Below, piece after piece: positions 1 through 7,254 of a stretch of DNA of 11,756 bases (positions within the stretch are counted from its first letter, which is position 1; each line of letters begins with the position of its first letter). A program made the translations under genes and the position numbers. This stretch comes from Prevotella sp. (lineage in GTDB: Bacteria; Bacteroidota; Bacteroidia; Bacteroidales; Bacteroidaceae): NCBI GenBank assembly GCA_016291915.1, contig JAEEZP010000120.1:1-11756 (forward strand), in the 5' to 3' direction. Under the pieces are notes generated by a model. That model did not search any database, was not told the DNA's origin, and was given only the letters and a program-made list of their open reading frames with translations.

Positions 1-1046
1 TAGAGGGTGGAGTGGAAGAAGGGCAGGGCCAACAGGATATGACTGCCTGTCACGATCACACAACCGATGAGCATCAGGGTGGCACCCTTGCCGATACGGT
101 CGTAGAGATGACCGAAGAGGGGTGTCAGGATAATCGTGCCGTAGGGTAGGATAGAGACGATCCATCCGGCAGTGATCTCCTGGATACCATATTTGTTGAC
201 CATCAGATCACTGGCAAATTTCAGGAAAGGACGGATGCTGCTGTAGAAGAAGACACACAGGAAGGCAATCAACCAGAAACCGGGATTACGGAGGGTCTGC
301 ATGAAATCATTCATGCTGAAAGTACTGTCCTCCTTCTTCTCAATACGGATACTCTCCTGCGACTGTTCCTTGTCAAAACGACGGTCGTAAATGATATATA
401 CGAAGAAGGTAAGCAGTCCGAGGAGCAGTAATACACCACCCACCAGCAGTGATGCCGGAATACCGAAGCTGTTAGCTATCAACGGACTGAAACTGATGGC
501 ACTGGCAGTACCTAAACGTGCCATCGCTACCTGCACACCCATCGCCGATGCCAGTTCATAGCCTTTGAACCACTTCGTCACAATCTTTGAGATGGTGATA
601 CCTGTGATGTCACAACCCACACCGAAGAGTCCGAAGCCGACGGCAGATACCAACACCTGCACTTTCACGGTCTCGGGGATCATCCCAAACAACGTGAAGT
701 CAGGTTGTGTCGTTATCAACGGGGAGATAAATGCCACGGCATACCAGTTTAAGGCTGCTCCCCCGAACATCAGTCCGGTGGCGAGGATACCTGTAAAACG
801 GATGCCCATCTTATCGAGGATGATTCCTCCAAAGAAGAGCATCAACAGGAAGATGTTAAAGATGCTGTATGAACCGGCGAAGAAACCGTATTCAGCGGAT
901 GTCCACCCCATACCACCTTCTTCCATCGGTGTTTTCAGGGTGGTGGACAATGGAGAGACGATATCCCAAAAGACATATCCCATCATCATGATGAATGAAA
1001 CCATGAAAAGGATCATCCAACGGTTCTTCTTTGATTCGTTGAGCAT
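1..1046 (-). CDS. MFS transporter, 3' end cut by the window edge
   Basis: Inner-membrane transporter of the major facilitator superfamily; substrate not predictable from sequence. The frame starts at ATG 1046-1044 (protein begins MLNESKKNRW) and stays open for 348 codons to position 1, so the stop lies outside the window. Hydrophobic segments are visible at about residues 11-30, 57-77, 84-104, 128-152, 197-219, 255-275, 292-312 and 321-343. The cytoplasmic loop after the second helix has an MFS motif-A-like sequence, GIILDKMGIRF (residues 74-84), and an equivalent loop motif, LYDRIGKGA, lies at 314-322. It is clearly homologous to the next gene upstream (2821-1178), sharing DKMG(I/V)RF, KWYAVA, GIT(I/V)S, KWFKG, MARLG and GFWL. 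By that comparison about 120 C-terminal residues are missing. No TAnnTTTG promoter is visible in the 131-base gap, so read-through from the upstream MFS gene is plausible, subject to the hairpin there. The MFS assignment is firm. Confidence 0.9.
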   Translation of the reverse strand, partial: MLNESKKNRWMILFMVSFIMMMGYVFWDIVSPLSTTLKTPMEEGGMGWTSAEYGFFAGSYSIFNIFLLMLFFGGIILDKMGIRFTGILATGLMFGGAALNWYAVAFISPLITTQPDFTLFGMIPETVKVQVLVSAVGFGLFGVGCDITGITISKIVTKWFKGYELASAMGVQVAMARLGTASAISFSPLIANSFGIPASLLVGGVLLLLGLLTFFVYIIYDRRFDKEQSQESIRIEKKEDSTFSMNDFMQTLRNPGFWLIAFLCVFFYSSIRPFLKFASDLMVNKYGIQEITAGWIVSILPYGTIILTPLFGHLYDRIGKGATLMLIGCVIVTGSHILLALPFFHSTL

Positions 1047-1060
1047 ATATTTATTAGTTT

Positions 1061-1141
1061 AAAGTGAAAAGTGTAGAGTGTATAGTTATGATTTGTTTCA
1101 GGAACAGAATACTATTAACTTTACACTCTACACTCTACGCT
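1061..1141. repeat. Inverted pair of short 7-bp tandem arrays between the two MFS genes
   Basis: The left arm, 1061-1088, reads as four 7-base units: AAAGTGA, AAAGTGT, AGAGTGT, ATAGTTA. The right arm, 1114-1141, reads as four units in the complementary sense: ATTAACT, TTACACT, CTACACT, CTACGCT. Between them is a perfect 12-bp inverted repeat (GTGTAGAGTGTA at 1071-1082 and TACACTCTACAC at 1122-1133) with a 39-base loop. In the minus-strand transcript this lies between the stop of one MFS gene and the start of the next. Function unknown. Confidence 0.75.
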
Positions 1142-1143
1142 TG

Positions 1144-1172
1144 CGGGGACCGGGCTCTTGAGCCCGTCCCCG
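1144..1172 (-). terminator. GC-rich hairpin after the 547-residue MFS gene (terminator-like, no U tract)
   Basis: CGGGGA plus CGGGCTC pairs with GAGCCCG plus TCCCCG, giving a 13-bp stem with one bulged C (1150 or 1151) and a minimal loop. On the minus strand it begins five bases after the TAA stop at 1180-1178. No run of U follows on that strand, so it fits poorly as a classical intrinsic terminator. It could instead stabilise the 3' end of the mRNA or be a copy of a dispersed palindromic element. Confidence 0.45.
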
Positions 1173-1177
1173 TCATA

Positions 1178-2821
1178 TTATTTGATGTTCGGTTCTTCCA
1201 AACCTAAGCCTTTCTTCTTGTCAACAACTTTCAAGACAAGACCCAGTATCAGGGCAGCTACACCTAAGAAGGCGAGCATCACCAGCGGGGCTGTGTAGTT
1301 GTATTGAGTAGGATCGGTAACACCAGGGTTCGTCTTGTCGAGCACCTTACCAATCAACAACGGGAACAGCCACAAACCGATGTTCTGAATCCAGAAGATC
1401 AGCGCATAGGCAGAACCGATGATCTTTGCATCCACGAGCTTTGGTACGCTGGGCCACAAAGAAGCAGGAACCAGTGAGAAGCTGGAGCCCAATACCAAGA
1501 TGGTCAGGTAAGCCACCACGATGCCACCTATCATATTACCCTTCAGTGCCGGGAGGATGAAGGCAAAGGTAAGGTGACAGGCAATCAGTAACAAAGAACC
1601 TAATACCAACATGGAAGCGGCCTTACCCTTATGGTCCACATAGTTGCCGAGGATCGGGGTGATACCTACGGCCAGCAATGGGAATACAGCAAATACCGTC
1701 TCTGCAGACTGACGCATATAACCCATATAGCAGAAGATAACAAGGGCAACGACAGACAGACAGAGCAATCCGTACTTCATACTCTTCTGCTTCATGAAGT
1801 TGCTGGCAAAGGCAGCTGCGGCAACAACCAGCATGATGAGATACTGTACGATGGTTACGGTAGAACCGGCCCAGAAGGAGTTGGGACACACTTCGGTGAA
1901 GGTCAGGTTACACTGCAGCATGTTGACGGCATACTTCTGGAAGGGGAAGATAGCACTGTAATAGAGCACACACAGTAAGGCAACCAACCAGAATCCGCTA
2001 CTGGTAAGGATCTGTCCGAGGTCGCTGATCTTGAATGGATCGTCTTTCTCTTCTGCCTCACCCGTCTGAGCATCCAATTTCTTATCCATAAAGAAATAGA
2101 CGATGAACATGATCAGGGCGATCATCAGCAATACAACACCGAAGGCAACAGAACGGGAAACACTGATATGACCACCTAACTTGGCAAAGAACGGTGAGAA
2201 GATCATACAGGTAGCAACACCTAAACGAGCCAGAGCCATCTCTGAACCCATTGCCAGGGCCATCTCACGACCTTTAAACCACTTCACGATACCGCGGCTG
2301 ACGGTGATACCGGCCATCTCAACACCACATCCGAAAATCATAAAACCGATAGCAGCAACCTTAGCAGATGCCGGCATACCGAGATAGAACGGAGAAACAC
2401 CTAACTCGTCGAAGCCAGGGATGTAGTTGAGGTTGTTGGTAAACCAAGTCTCTAAGCCACTGCCGATAAAGCTGTCGGCTACGGCATACCACTTGATAAT
2501 AGCACCTACGAGCATGACAGCACCTGAAAGGACTGCTGTGAAACGGACTCCCATCTTGTCGAGGATGATACCTGCGAAGATGAGGAAGAAGATGAAGACA
2601 TTGAGGAATGTCTCTGCTCCCTGCATGGTACCGAAGGCTGTTGAGTCCCAGCCACGTTCTGAAAGCATCAGGTCTTTGATCGGAGACAGGATGTCCATGA
2701 AGATGTATGAGCAGAACATGGCTAATGCCAGTAATAGCAGTGCTGTCCAACGCATGGCAGCAGAATCTCTGAGTGTCTTTACTTGAGTTTTCAAATCACT
2801 CTGCAAATTTTCTTGTGTCAT
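1178..2821 (-). CDS. MFS transporter with an extra two-helix insertion (547 aa)
   Basis: Inner-membrane major facilitator superfamily permease of unknown substrate. The start at 2821-2819 gives a hydrophilic N-terminal tail of about 22 residues before helix 1 (24-45). Further hydrophobic segments lie near 72-89, 94-115, 152-175, 224-245, 275-293, 319-340, 349-367, 376-393, 401-424, 430-452, 467-490 and 511-533, with a weaker one at 190-213. GIILDKMGVRF at 84-94 matches MFS motif A, and residues 395-402 (VDHKGKAA) form the equivalent loop in the second half. A charged loop at 246-265 divides the halves. Alignment by eye to the neighbouring MFS paralogue shows that residues about 303-373 (bases 1703-1915), including the segments at 319-340 and 349-367, have no full counterpart there. 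The protein would then have 14 rather than 12 helices. It lies 170 bases downstream of the S9 peptidase on the same strand and may have its own weak promoter. Confidence 0.92.
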   Translation of the reverse strand: MTQENLQSDLKTQVKTLRDSAAMRWTALLLLALAMFCSYIFMDILSPIKDLMLSERGWDSTAFGTMQGAETFLNVFIFFLIFAGIILDKMGVRFTAVLSGAVMLVGAIIKWYAVADSFIGSGLETWFTNNLNYIPGFDELGVSPFYLGMPASAKVAAIGFMIFGCGVEMAGITVSRGIVKWFKGREMALAMGSEMALARLGVATCMIFSPFFAKLGGHISVSRSVAFGVVLLMIALIMFIVYFFMDKKLDAQTGEAEEKDDPFKISDLGQILTSSGFWLVALLCVLYYSAIFPFQKYAVNMLQCNLTFTEVCPNSFWAGSTVTIVQYLIMLVVAAAAFASNFMKQKSMKYGLLCLSVVALVIFCYMGYMRQSAETVFAVFPLLAVGITPILGNYVDHKGKAASMLVLGSLLLIACHLTFAFILPALKGNMIGGIVVAYLTILVLGSSFSLVPASLWPSVPKLVDAKIIGSAYALIFWIQNIGLWLFPLLIGKVLDKTNPGVTDPTQYNYTAPLVMLAFLGVAALILGLVLKVVDKKKGLGLEEPNIK

Positions 2822-2842
2822 ATTATTTTGATTATTAATTTT

Positions 2843-2890
2843 GATTGCGAGATTGCGAGATCACGAGATCACGAGATTAGGAGATCACGA
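2843..2890. repeat. 8-bp tandem repeat array, six units
   Basis: Six consecutive 8-base units: GATTGCGA twice, GATCACGA twice, GATTAGGA, GATCACGA, with no interruption over 48 bases. The array lies just upstream of the 547-residue MFS gene, in what would be its 5' leader. It is flanked on the right by two copies of a 7-base unit, AACTCTA (2895-2908). It is not a coding repeat: its period is 8 and no gene covers it. The number of units could vary between strains by slippage. Confidence 0.85.
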
Positions 2891-2917
2891 AAATAACTCT
2901 AAACTCTAATTATCGTG

Positions 2918-2946
2918 CAAACCGAATGCAGTGAAACTTGTTTCAA
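2918..2946 (-). promoter_or_regulatory. Weak candidate Bacteroidota promoter for the MFS gene
   Basis: On the minus strand TTG (2946-2944) is followed after 18 bases by TCGGTTTG (2925-2918) and then C. This matches the Bacteroidota -7 consensus TAnnTTTG except for C in place of A. Transcription would start near 2911 and give a leader of about 90 bases that includes the 8-bp array. A near match of this kind can occur by chance, so transcription through from the peptidase gene is equally possible. Confidence 0.3.
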
Positions 2947-2968
2947 TGCTGAGGTGCAGCCGATAATC

Positions 2969-2981
2969 ACGGCGAAGCCGT
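2969..2981 (-). other. Small hairpin downstream of the S9 peptidase gene
   Basis: ACGGC (2969-2973) and GCCGT (2977-2981) form a 5-bp stem with a 3-base loop, about ten bases past the TAG stop (2994-2992) on the minus strand. No U tract follows, so at best it is a weak terminator or a 3'-end stabiliser. Confidence 0.3.
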
Positions 2982-2991
2982 AAACCCTAAA

Positions 2992-5196
2992 CTATTTCTT
3001 CAGCCAACGATCCAGCCAATTGAAGTAGGTGCGCTGCCAGAGAATACCATTCTGTGGTTTCAATACCCAGTGGTTTTCATCGGGGAAGAGAAGCAGCTCA
3101 GCGGGGATGCCTTTGAGACGTGCTGCGTTGAAAGCACCGAATCCCTGGTTGGCATTGATACGGTAGTCTTTCTCTCCATGGATACAGAGTATCGGCGTGT
3201 CCCACTTATCGATAAACTTATGGGGAGAGTTGTCGTATGTCTTCTTGGCATTTGCCGACAGGTCCTTGTTCCAGAAAGCATCCTCATATTCCCAGTTGGA
3301 GAACCATACCTCTTCGGTATCGGTGTACATCGACTCAAGATTGAAAGCACCGTCGTGAGCGATGAAACACTTGAAGCGTTTGTCATGATGTCCGGCCAGG
3401 TAATAGACAGAGAAGCCGCCGAAGGAAGCACCAACGGCACCCATACGATCCTTATCAACGTAAGGCAGTGTGTTGGCTGCATCATCAATGGCAGAGAGGT
3501 AGTCTTTCATACACTGTCCGGTCCAGTCACCACTGATCTGCTCACACCATTCTGATCCGAAGCCGGGGAGTCCGCGACGGTTGGGAGCGATCACCACATA
3601 ACCGTGGGCTGCCATGATCATGAAGTTCCAGCGATAGCTCCAGAACTGGCTGACAGGACTCTGCGGTCCGCCCTCACAGAAGAGCAATGTCGGATATTTC
3701 TTGTTCTCATCGAAATGAGGTGGCAGGATCACCCAATAAAGCAATTCTTTGCCATCTGTTGTCTTTGCCCAGCGCTGCTGCACCTTACCGGGAGCAAGTT
3801 GTTCAAGGATATGCTTGTTCTCGAAGGTGATCTGCTTGACATCTATTAATGCACCGATGGCAGCCTCCTTTTTCTTCGTCTTCTTGGCTAAAGGTGTGAT
3901 CACGTAGAGATCGGCAGGCTCCATATAACTGTGGCGCTCTGCGAGTATCTGCTTACCGTTATTCATCATCTGCAGTGAACCGAAGTCAGCCCAGAAATTA
4001 CTCAACTGCTTTACCTCACCCTTCCAGTTGATGGAATAGAGGTTCTCTGTAGCATGCCATACACCTATAAAATAAATCAGTGCTTCTTTATTGTCAGACC
4101 AACAGAAATCATCTACGTTGGAGTCGAACGACTCGGTGACATAACGTTTCTGACCGGTAGCCAGTTCATAGACACAGAGTCGCTGACGGTCGCTCTCATA
4201 ACCATCACGCTCCATGGACAACCATGCTACGTATTTTCCGTCGGGAGAGAACTTCGGGTTCTGGTCATAACCGGTATTCAAGGCTTTCATTGCCTCACTG
4301 TTCACCGCTTGGTAACGCAGTGTCTTCGAAGCATCTACTTTGACGTTCATCTTATGGTTACCTTTACAGAGATTCTTCGTTTCCTTCGTCTCAATATTAT
4401 AAAGGTATATGTCGGTATCTGTAGAGATGGCATACTCCACGCCCGTCTTCTTCCTGCTGGTATAAGCGATACTCTTGGAGTCTTTGCTCCAGTCGAGTTG
4501 CTCGATACCGCCGAAGGGTTTCACCGGACACTCATAAGGCTCATCCTTCATGATGTCGTAGCCCTCATTGATCGTGCCGTCGGCTTTAACCTCAGCTACG
4601 AAGGGGTGGGGGATGCTCTCCACATACTCATCCCAATGACGGTAGTTCATGTCGGTGATCAGTCGTCCGGTAGCTTTGGGCAGATCATCCGGATTCTTCT
4701 TGATGCTCTCATGATAAGGCAGTTGTTTGATTAATATGATATGCTGTTCATCGGGAGAGAACTTAAAACCGTCGATACCCGTCTTATCGTTAGTCAGTTG
4801 AATACGTCCTGTGCCGTCAGGATTCATACTCCATACCTGACCATCTCTCAAGAACGCTATCTTACTGCCATTCTTGATCCATGCAGCATCTGTCTCATTC
4901 TTACTGTCTACGGTCAGCAATTGTTGGTTCTGACCATTGGCATCCATGATATAGAGCACATGATGACTCTTGTTTTGCTTTACACTGTAGTAAGCAACAT
5001 TATAAACGATCTTTGAACCGTCGGGAGAGGCTGCATAACCACCGATACGTCCCATTGCCCAGAGGGCTTCCGGTGTCATCAGGTCATTGCTTAACTTAAT
5101 GTTGTTCTTTCCAATTGGGCGTGCCACGTTGTCTTGTGCATTAAGGTTAATTGTTGCCATCACGAGGATGACAAACAATGTGATAAGTTTTTTCAT
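2992..5196 (-). CDS. S9 family serine peptidase, DPP5-like dipeptidyl peptidase
   Basis: Probably a periplasmic peptidase that removes dipeptides from the N-termini of oligopeptides. DPP5 of Porphyromonas gingivalis, a family member, prefers Ala or hydrophobic residues at P1. Residues 1-20 form a signal peptide (MKKLITLF...LNA, cleavage before Q21). Residues about 40-430 form a beta-propeller with WD40-like PD40 repeats (SPDG at 57-60, NPDG at 125-128, SPDE at 147-150, SPDG at 317-320). The C-terminal alpha/beta-hydrolase domain (about 480-734) has EGGPQSP (508-514), NRRGLPGFG (539-547), the nucleophile motif GASFGGF with Ser591, Asp677 in GEKDYR, and His709 in ENHWVLKPQN, so the catalytic triad is complete. 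IAHDGAFN at 612-619 and the region around His709 resemble recalled DPP5 sequences. A lysine-rich stretch at 438-443 looks like an exposed loop. At 734 residues it is somewhat longer than P. gingivalis DPP5 (about 680). It begins two bases after the yidC stop, so it is almost certainly co-transcribed with yidC. Another S9 subfamily with different specificity is possible. Confidence 0.93.
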   Translation of the reverse strand: MKKLITLFVILVMATINLNAQDNVARPIGKNNIKLSNDLMTPEALWAMGRIGGYAASPDGSKIVYNVAYYSVKQNKSHHVLYIMDANGQNQQLLTVDSKNETDAAWIKNGSKIAFLRDGQVWSMNPDGTGRIQLTNDKTGIDGFKFSPDEQHIILIKQLPYHESIKKNPDDLPKATGRLITDMNYRHWDEYVESIPHPFVAEVKADGTINEGYDIMKDEPYECPVKPFGGIEQLDWSKDSKSIAYTSRKKTGVEYAISTDTDIYLYNIETKETKNLCKGNHKMNVKVDASKTLRYQAVNSEAMKALNTGYDQNPKFSPDGKYVAWLSMERDGYESDRQRLCVYELATGQKRYVTESFDSNVDDFCWSDNKEALIYFIGVWHATENLYSINWKGEVKQLSNFWADFGSLQMMNNGKQILAERHSYMEPADLYVITPLAKKTKKKEAAIGALIDVKQITFENKHILEQLAPGKVQQRWAKTTDGKELLYWVILPPHFDENKKYPTLLFCEGGPQSPVSQFWSYRWNFMIMAAHGYVVIAPNRRGLPGFGSEWCEQISGDWTGQCMKDYLSAIDDAANTLPYVDKDRMGAVGASFGGFSVYYLAGHHDKRFKCFIAHDGAFNLESMYTDTEEVWFSNWEYEDAFWNKDLSANAKKTYDNSPHKFIDKWDTPILCIHGEKDYRINANQGFGAFNAARLKGIPAELLLFPDENHWVLKPQNGILWQRTYFNWLDRWLKK

Positions 5197-5198
5197 GA

Positions 5199-7109
5199 TT
5201 ATTTATATTTATTCATTTGTTTCTCACGCATCTCACGCTGACGTCTCAACTCTTCTGTCTGCTTCTGCATCGCTTCCAGACGGGTGGCCAGGTTCTTTGC
5301 TTTCTTGGGATTGTTCTCATTCTCCTTGTACTTTGCTTCCAGGATAGCCAACAGCTTCGCATCATTGGTGGTCTTACGCAATGCCCACATGATAGCAGCA
5401 CTGAAGAACAGGGAAACGAAATAATAGAAGTTCAGACCGGAAGAGTAATCATTGAAGATAAAGAAGAACATCACCGGCATCAGATACATCATCCACTGCA
5501 TCATCTTCATCTGCTCAGCCTGCTGTCCGACCATCTGGTCTTTCTGCTGACGCATGTTCATAACGGAATACAAAACGTTAGCTACACAGAAGAGGATACA
5601 TGTCAGTGAGAGATGGTCACCAATCATCCAAATATTCTTGTTCCAAGTGATAATCGGGTCGTAGGTACTCAGGTCGTTGATCCACAGGAAATGCTCACCA
5701 CGTAACTGAATGGCATTAGGAACAAAGAAGAACAGGGCCATCCAGATAGGCATCTGTATCAGCATCGGCAGACAGCCGCTCAGCGGACTCACTCCATATT
5801 TGGAATACATCGCCATCATAGCCTGCTGCTTCTGCATCTGGTCTTCCGGTTTGTCGTACTGTTTGGTGGCCTCATCGAGTTTCGGCTTCAGCACACGCAT
5901 CTTGGCAGACGACATATAACTCTTCTTCACCAACGGATAGGTGATGGCCTTGAGGAGTAAGGTGATCAGGATCAAGACGATACCCATGTTCAGTCCGAAG
6001 GAGGTGAGCCAGTCGAAGACATAGAGGGTAAACCATCTGTTGATCGGGCGGATAATCCACCAACCCAGATAGACGAGGCGCTCCAACTGCAGGTTCTTTC
6101 CGAAGGTGCTCTGTTTCTCTACGTTCTGCAGTACCCGGAAATCGTTCGGACCGTAATAGAACTCAAACTCTGATGGTTTTGCTCCTGTAGGATCGAAGGC
6201 TGTCTTTAACTTGGCAGAATACTGCTTGAGATATTTTGTGCCTTTCTCCTGCAACAGGGATGTCAGTGAAGCATCGGTAGCAAAATTATCCTTAGAGATC
6301 ATCACAGCAGAGAAGAACTGAGTCTTGAAACATACCCAGTCGATAGGTTCATCGATCTTCTTGTCAACAACATCCTTCTGATCGCTCAACTTCGTTGTAC
6401 CTCCTGCTGCCTTATGGCAAGTGATACTGGCATAACGGTTCTCAAAGGTAAAACCCCTTTCTTGCTGACGACAGTGCTCATCCCACTGAATATCCATCTC
6501 TTTGATGGTGGGAGGGAACAACCCGGCCATGCCTTCTGCTTGCAGTGACATATGCAGCATATAGTCCTTACCCAGAAGATATTTCATCACCAACTGTCGT
6601 CCATTGCCCGCATCGGCAGTCATCGTAACTGTGGTGTCAGTCACCTCTGATGGGGTGAAGAAGAGATCGGATGTAATGAAATTATTCTCTTTTCCTGTCA
6701 ACATGAATTTCAGTTGTTGGTCCTGTTTGTCGAACAGTATCAAATCGTTATGACCTTCCTGATCCTTGAAATTCTTGATAACAGCCTTTTCAACGGTTCC
6801 ACCTTTGGTGTTCAGCGTCAGTTCTACCTTACTATTTTTTAATACAACAGTAGAGGATGTGCCGCTCATGGCATTGTGGAAGAGCGCTGTAGTATCCTCT
6901 AATGCTGCCTTTTCCTTTTCTTTTTTTGCTAACTGTGTTGCTTGTTGAAGTGCTTTAGCTTCTTTCTCAGCTTTTTCTTTGGCAACCAAAGCCAGAGAGT
7001 CTTGTCGTTTCATCTCGGCTATCTGTTCTGCTGATGGTTGTTGCCACCAACTGTAACCAATCAATAACGCAGCAATCAGAATAAAACCGATAACAGTATT
7101 TTTATCCAT
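5199..7109 (-). CDS. yidC: Membrane protein insertase YidC
   Basis: Inserts and folds inner-membrane proteins, alone or with the Sec translocon (YidC/Oxa1/Alb3 family). An N-terminal membrane anchor (about residues 5-22) is followed by a charged, probably helical linker rich in Lys, Glu and Ala (28-72). The periplasmic domain of the Gram-negative YidC type covers about 85-345. The conserved insertase core has hydrophobic segments at about 371-393, 446-468, 494-516 and 540-580, with the YPLVKKSYMSSAKM stretch (391-404) and SPLSGCLPMLIQMPIW (441-456) typical of the family. Where E. coli YidC has the groove residue Arg366, this protein has Lys387 (LLLKAITYPL). The C-terminal tail (583-636) is strongly charged and likely coiled coil, fitting contact with the ribosome. 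The start ATG at 7109-7107 puts the anchor at the very N-terminus. It heads a transcript that continues into the S9 peptidase, and a near-consensus promoter lies about 45 bases upstream. The identification is certain. Confidence 0.98.
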   Translation of the reverse strand: MDKNTVIGFILIAALLIGYSWWQQPSAEQIAEMKRQDSLALVAKEKAEKEAKALQQATQLAKKEKEKAALEDTTALFHNAMSGTSSTVVLKNSKVELTLNTKGGTVEKAVIKNFKDQEGHNDLILFDKQDQQLKFMLTGKENNFITSDLFFTPSEVTDTTVTMTADAGNGRQLVMKYLLGKDYMLHMSLQAEGMAGLFPPTIKEMDIQWDEHCRQQERGFTFENRYASITCHKAAGGTTKLSDQKDVVDKKIDEPIDWVCFKTQFFSAVMISKDNFATDASLTSLLQEKGTKYLKQYSAKLKTAFDPTGAKPSEFEFYYGPNDFRVLQNVEKQSTFGKNLQLERLVYLGWWIIRPINRWFTLYVFDWLTSFGLNMGIVLILITLLLKAITYPLVKKSYMSSAKMRVLKPKLDEATKQYDKPEDQMQKQQAMMAMYSKYGVSPLSGCLPMLIQMPIWMALFFFVPNAIQLRGEHFLWINDLSTYDPIITWNKNIWMIGDHLSLTCILFCVANVLYSVMNMRQQKDQMVGQQAEQMKMMQWMMYLMPVMFFFIFNDYSSGLNFYYFVSLFFSAAIMWALRKTTNDAKLLAILEAKYKENENNPKKAKNLATRLEAMQKQTEELRRQREMREKQMNKYK

Positions 7110-7153
7110 TTCTTATTTATTTGTTTTTTATTTCTAATATCAAAAATATTTTG

Positions 7154-7184
7154 CAAAGATACATATTTTCATGTTACTGGCAAA
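7154..7184 (-). promoter_or_regulatory. Bacteroidota sigma-ABfr-type promoter for yidC
   Basis: On the minus strand TTTG (7184-7181), a 19-base spacer and TATCTTTG (7161-7154) followed by C match the Bacteroidota -33 / -7 pattern TTTG and TAnnTTTG at normal spacing. Transcription would start near 7147, giving an A/T-rich leader of about 38 bases before the yidC ATG. The leader has no Shine-Dalgarno sequence, as is usual in this phylum. Confidence 0.75.
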
Positions 7185-7196
7185 AAATATAGAAAC

Positions 7197-7231
7197 TTTG
7201 TTTCTTATTCTAGAGGTTTTTATTAACTTTG
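7197..7231 (+). promoter_or_regulatory. Candidate promoter for the DUF3078-xylB-xylA gene set
   Basis: TAACTTTG at 7224-7231, followed by C, matches TAnnTTTG exactly. The only upstream TTTG at a plausible distance is 7197-7200, leaving 23 bases between the elements, three or four more than usual. Transcription would start near 7235-7238, about 20 bases before the ATG at 7255. That excludes the in-frame ATG at 7171 as a start for this transcript. Confidence 0.55.
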
Positions 7232-7254
7232 CAGAAGATGTTAAAGATTATTCT

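Noticed and set aside
565..1062. 165-codon open frame on the plus strand
   Set aside because: It lies opposite the partial MFS gene, whose translation shows clear family motifs. The plus-strand product is Pro/Lys/Ile-rich without any domain and is a shadow of that gene.
2843..2890. 8-bp array considered as a CRISPR or iteron origin
   Set aside because: Units are contiguous with no spacers, too short for CRISPR repeats, and there is no replication gene nearby.
4054..4734. 226-codon open frame on the plus strand
   Set aside because: Antisense to the beta-propeller part of the S9 peptidase. No promoter, signal peptide or recognisable motif; the peptidase frame is complete and convincing.
7171..7254. 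28-codon N-terminal extension of the DUF3078-like protein
   Set aside because: It would place the start inside the yidC promoter and upstream of the gene's own -7 box, and would bury the signal peptide.
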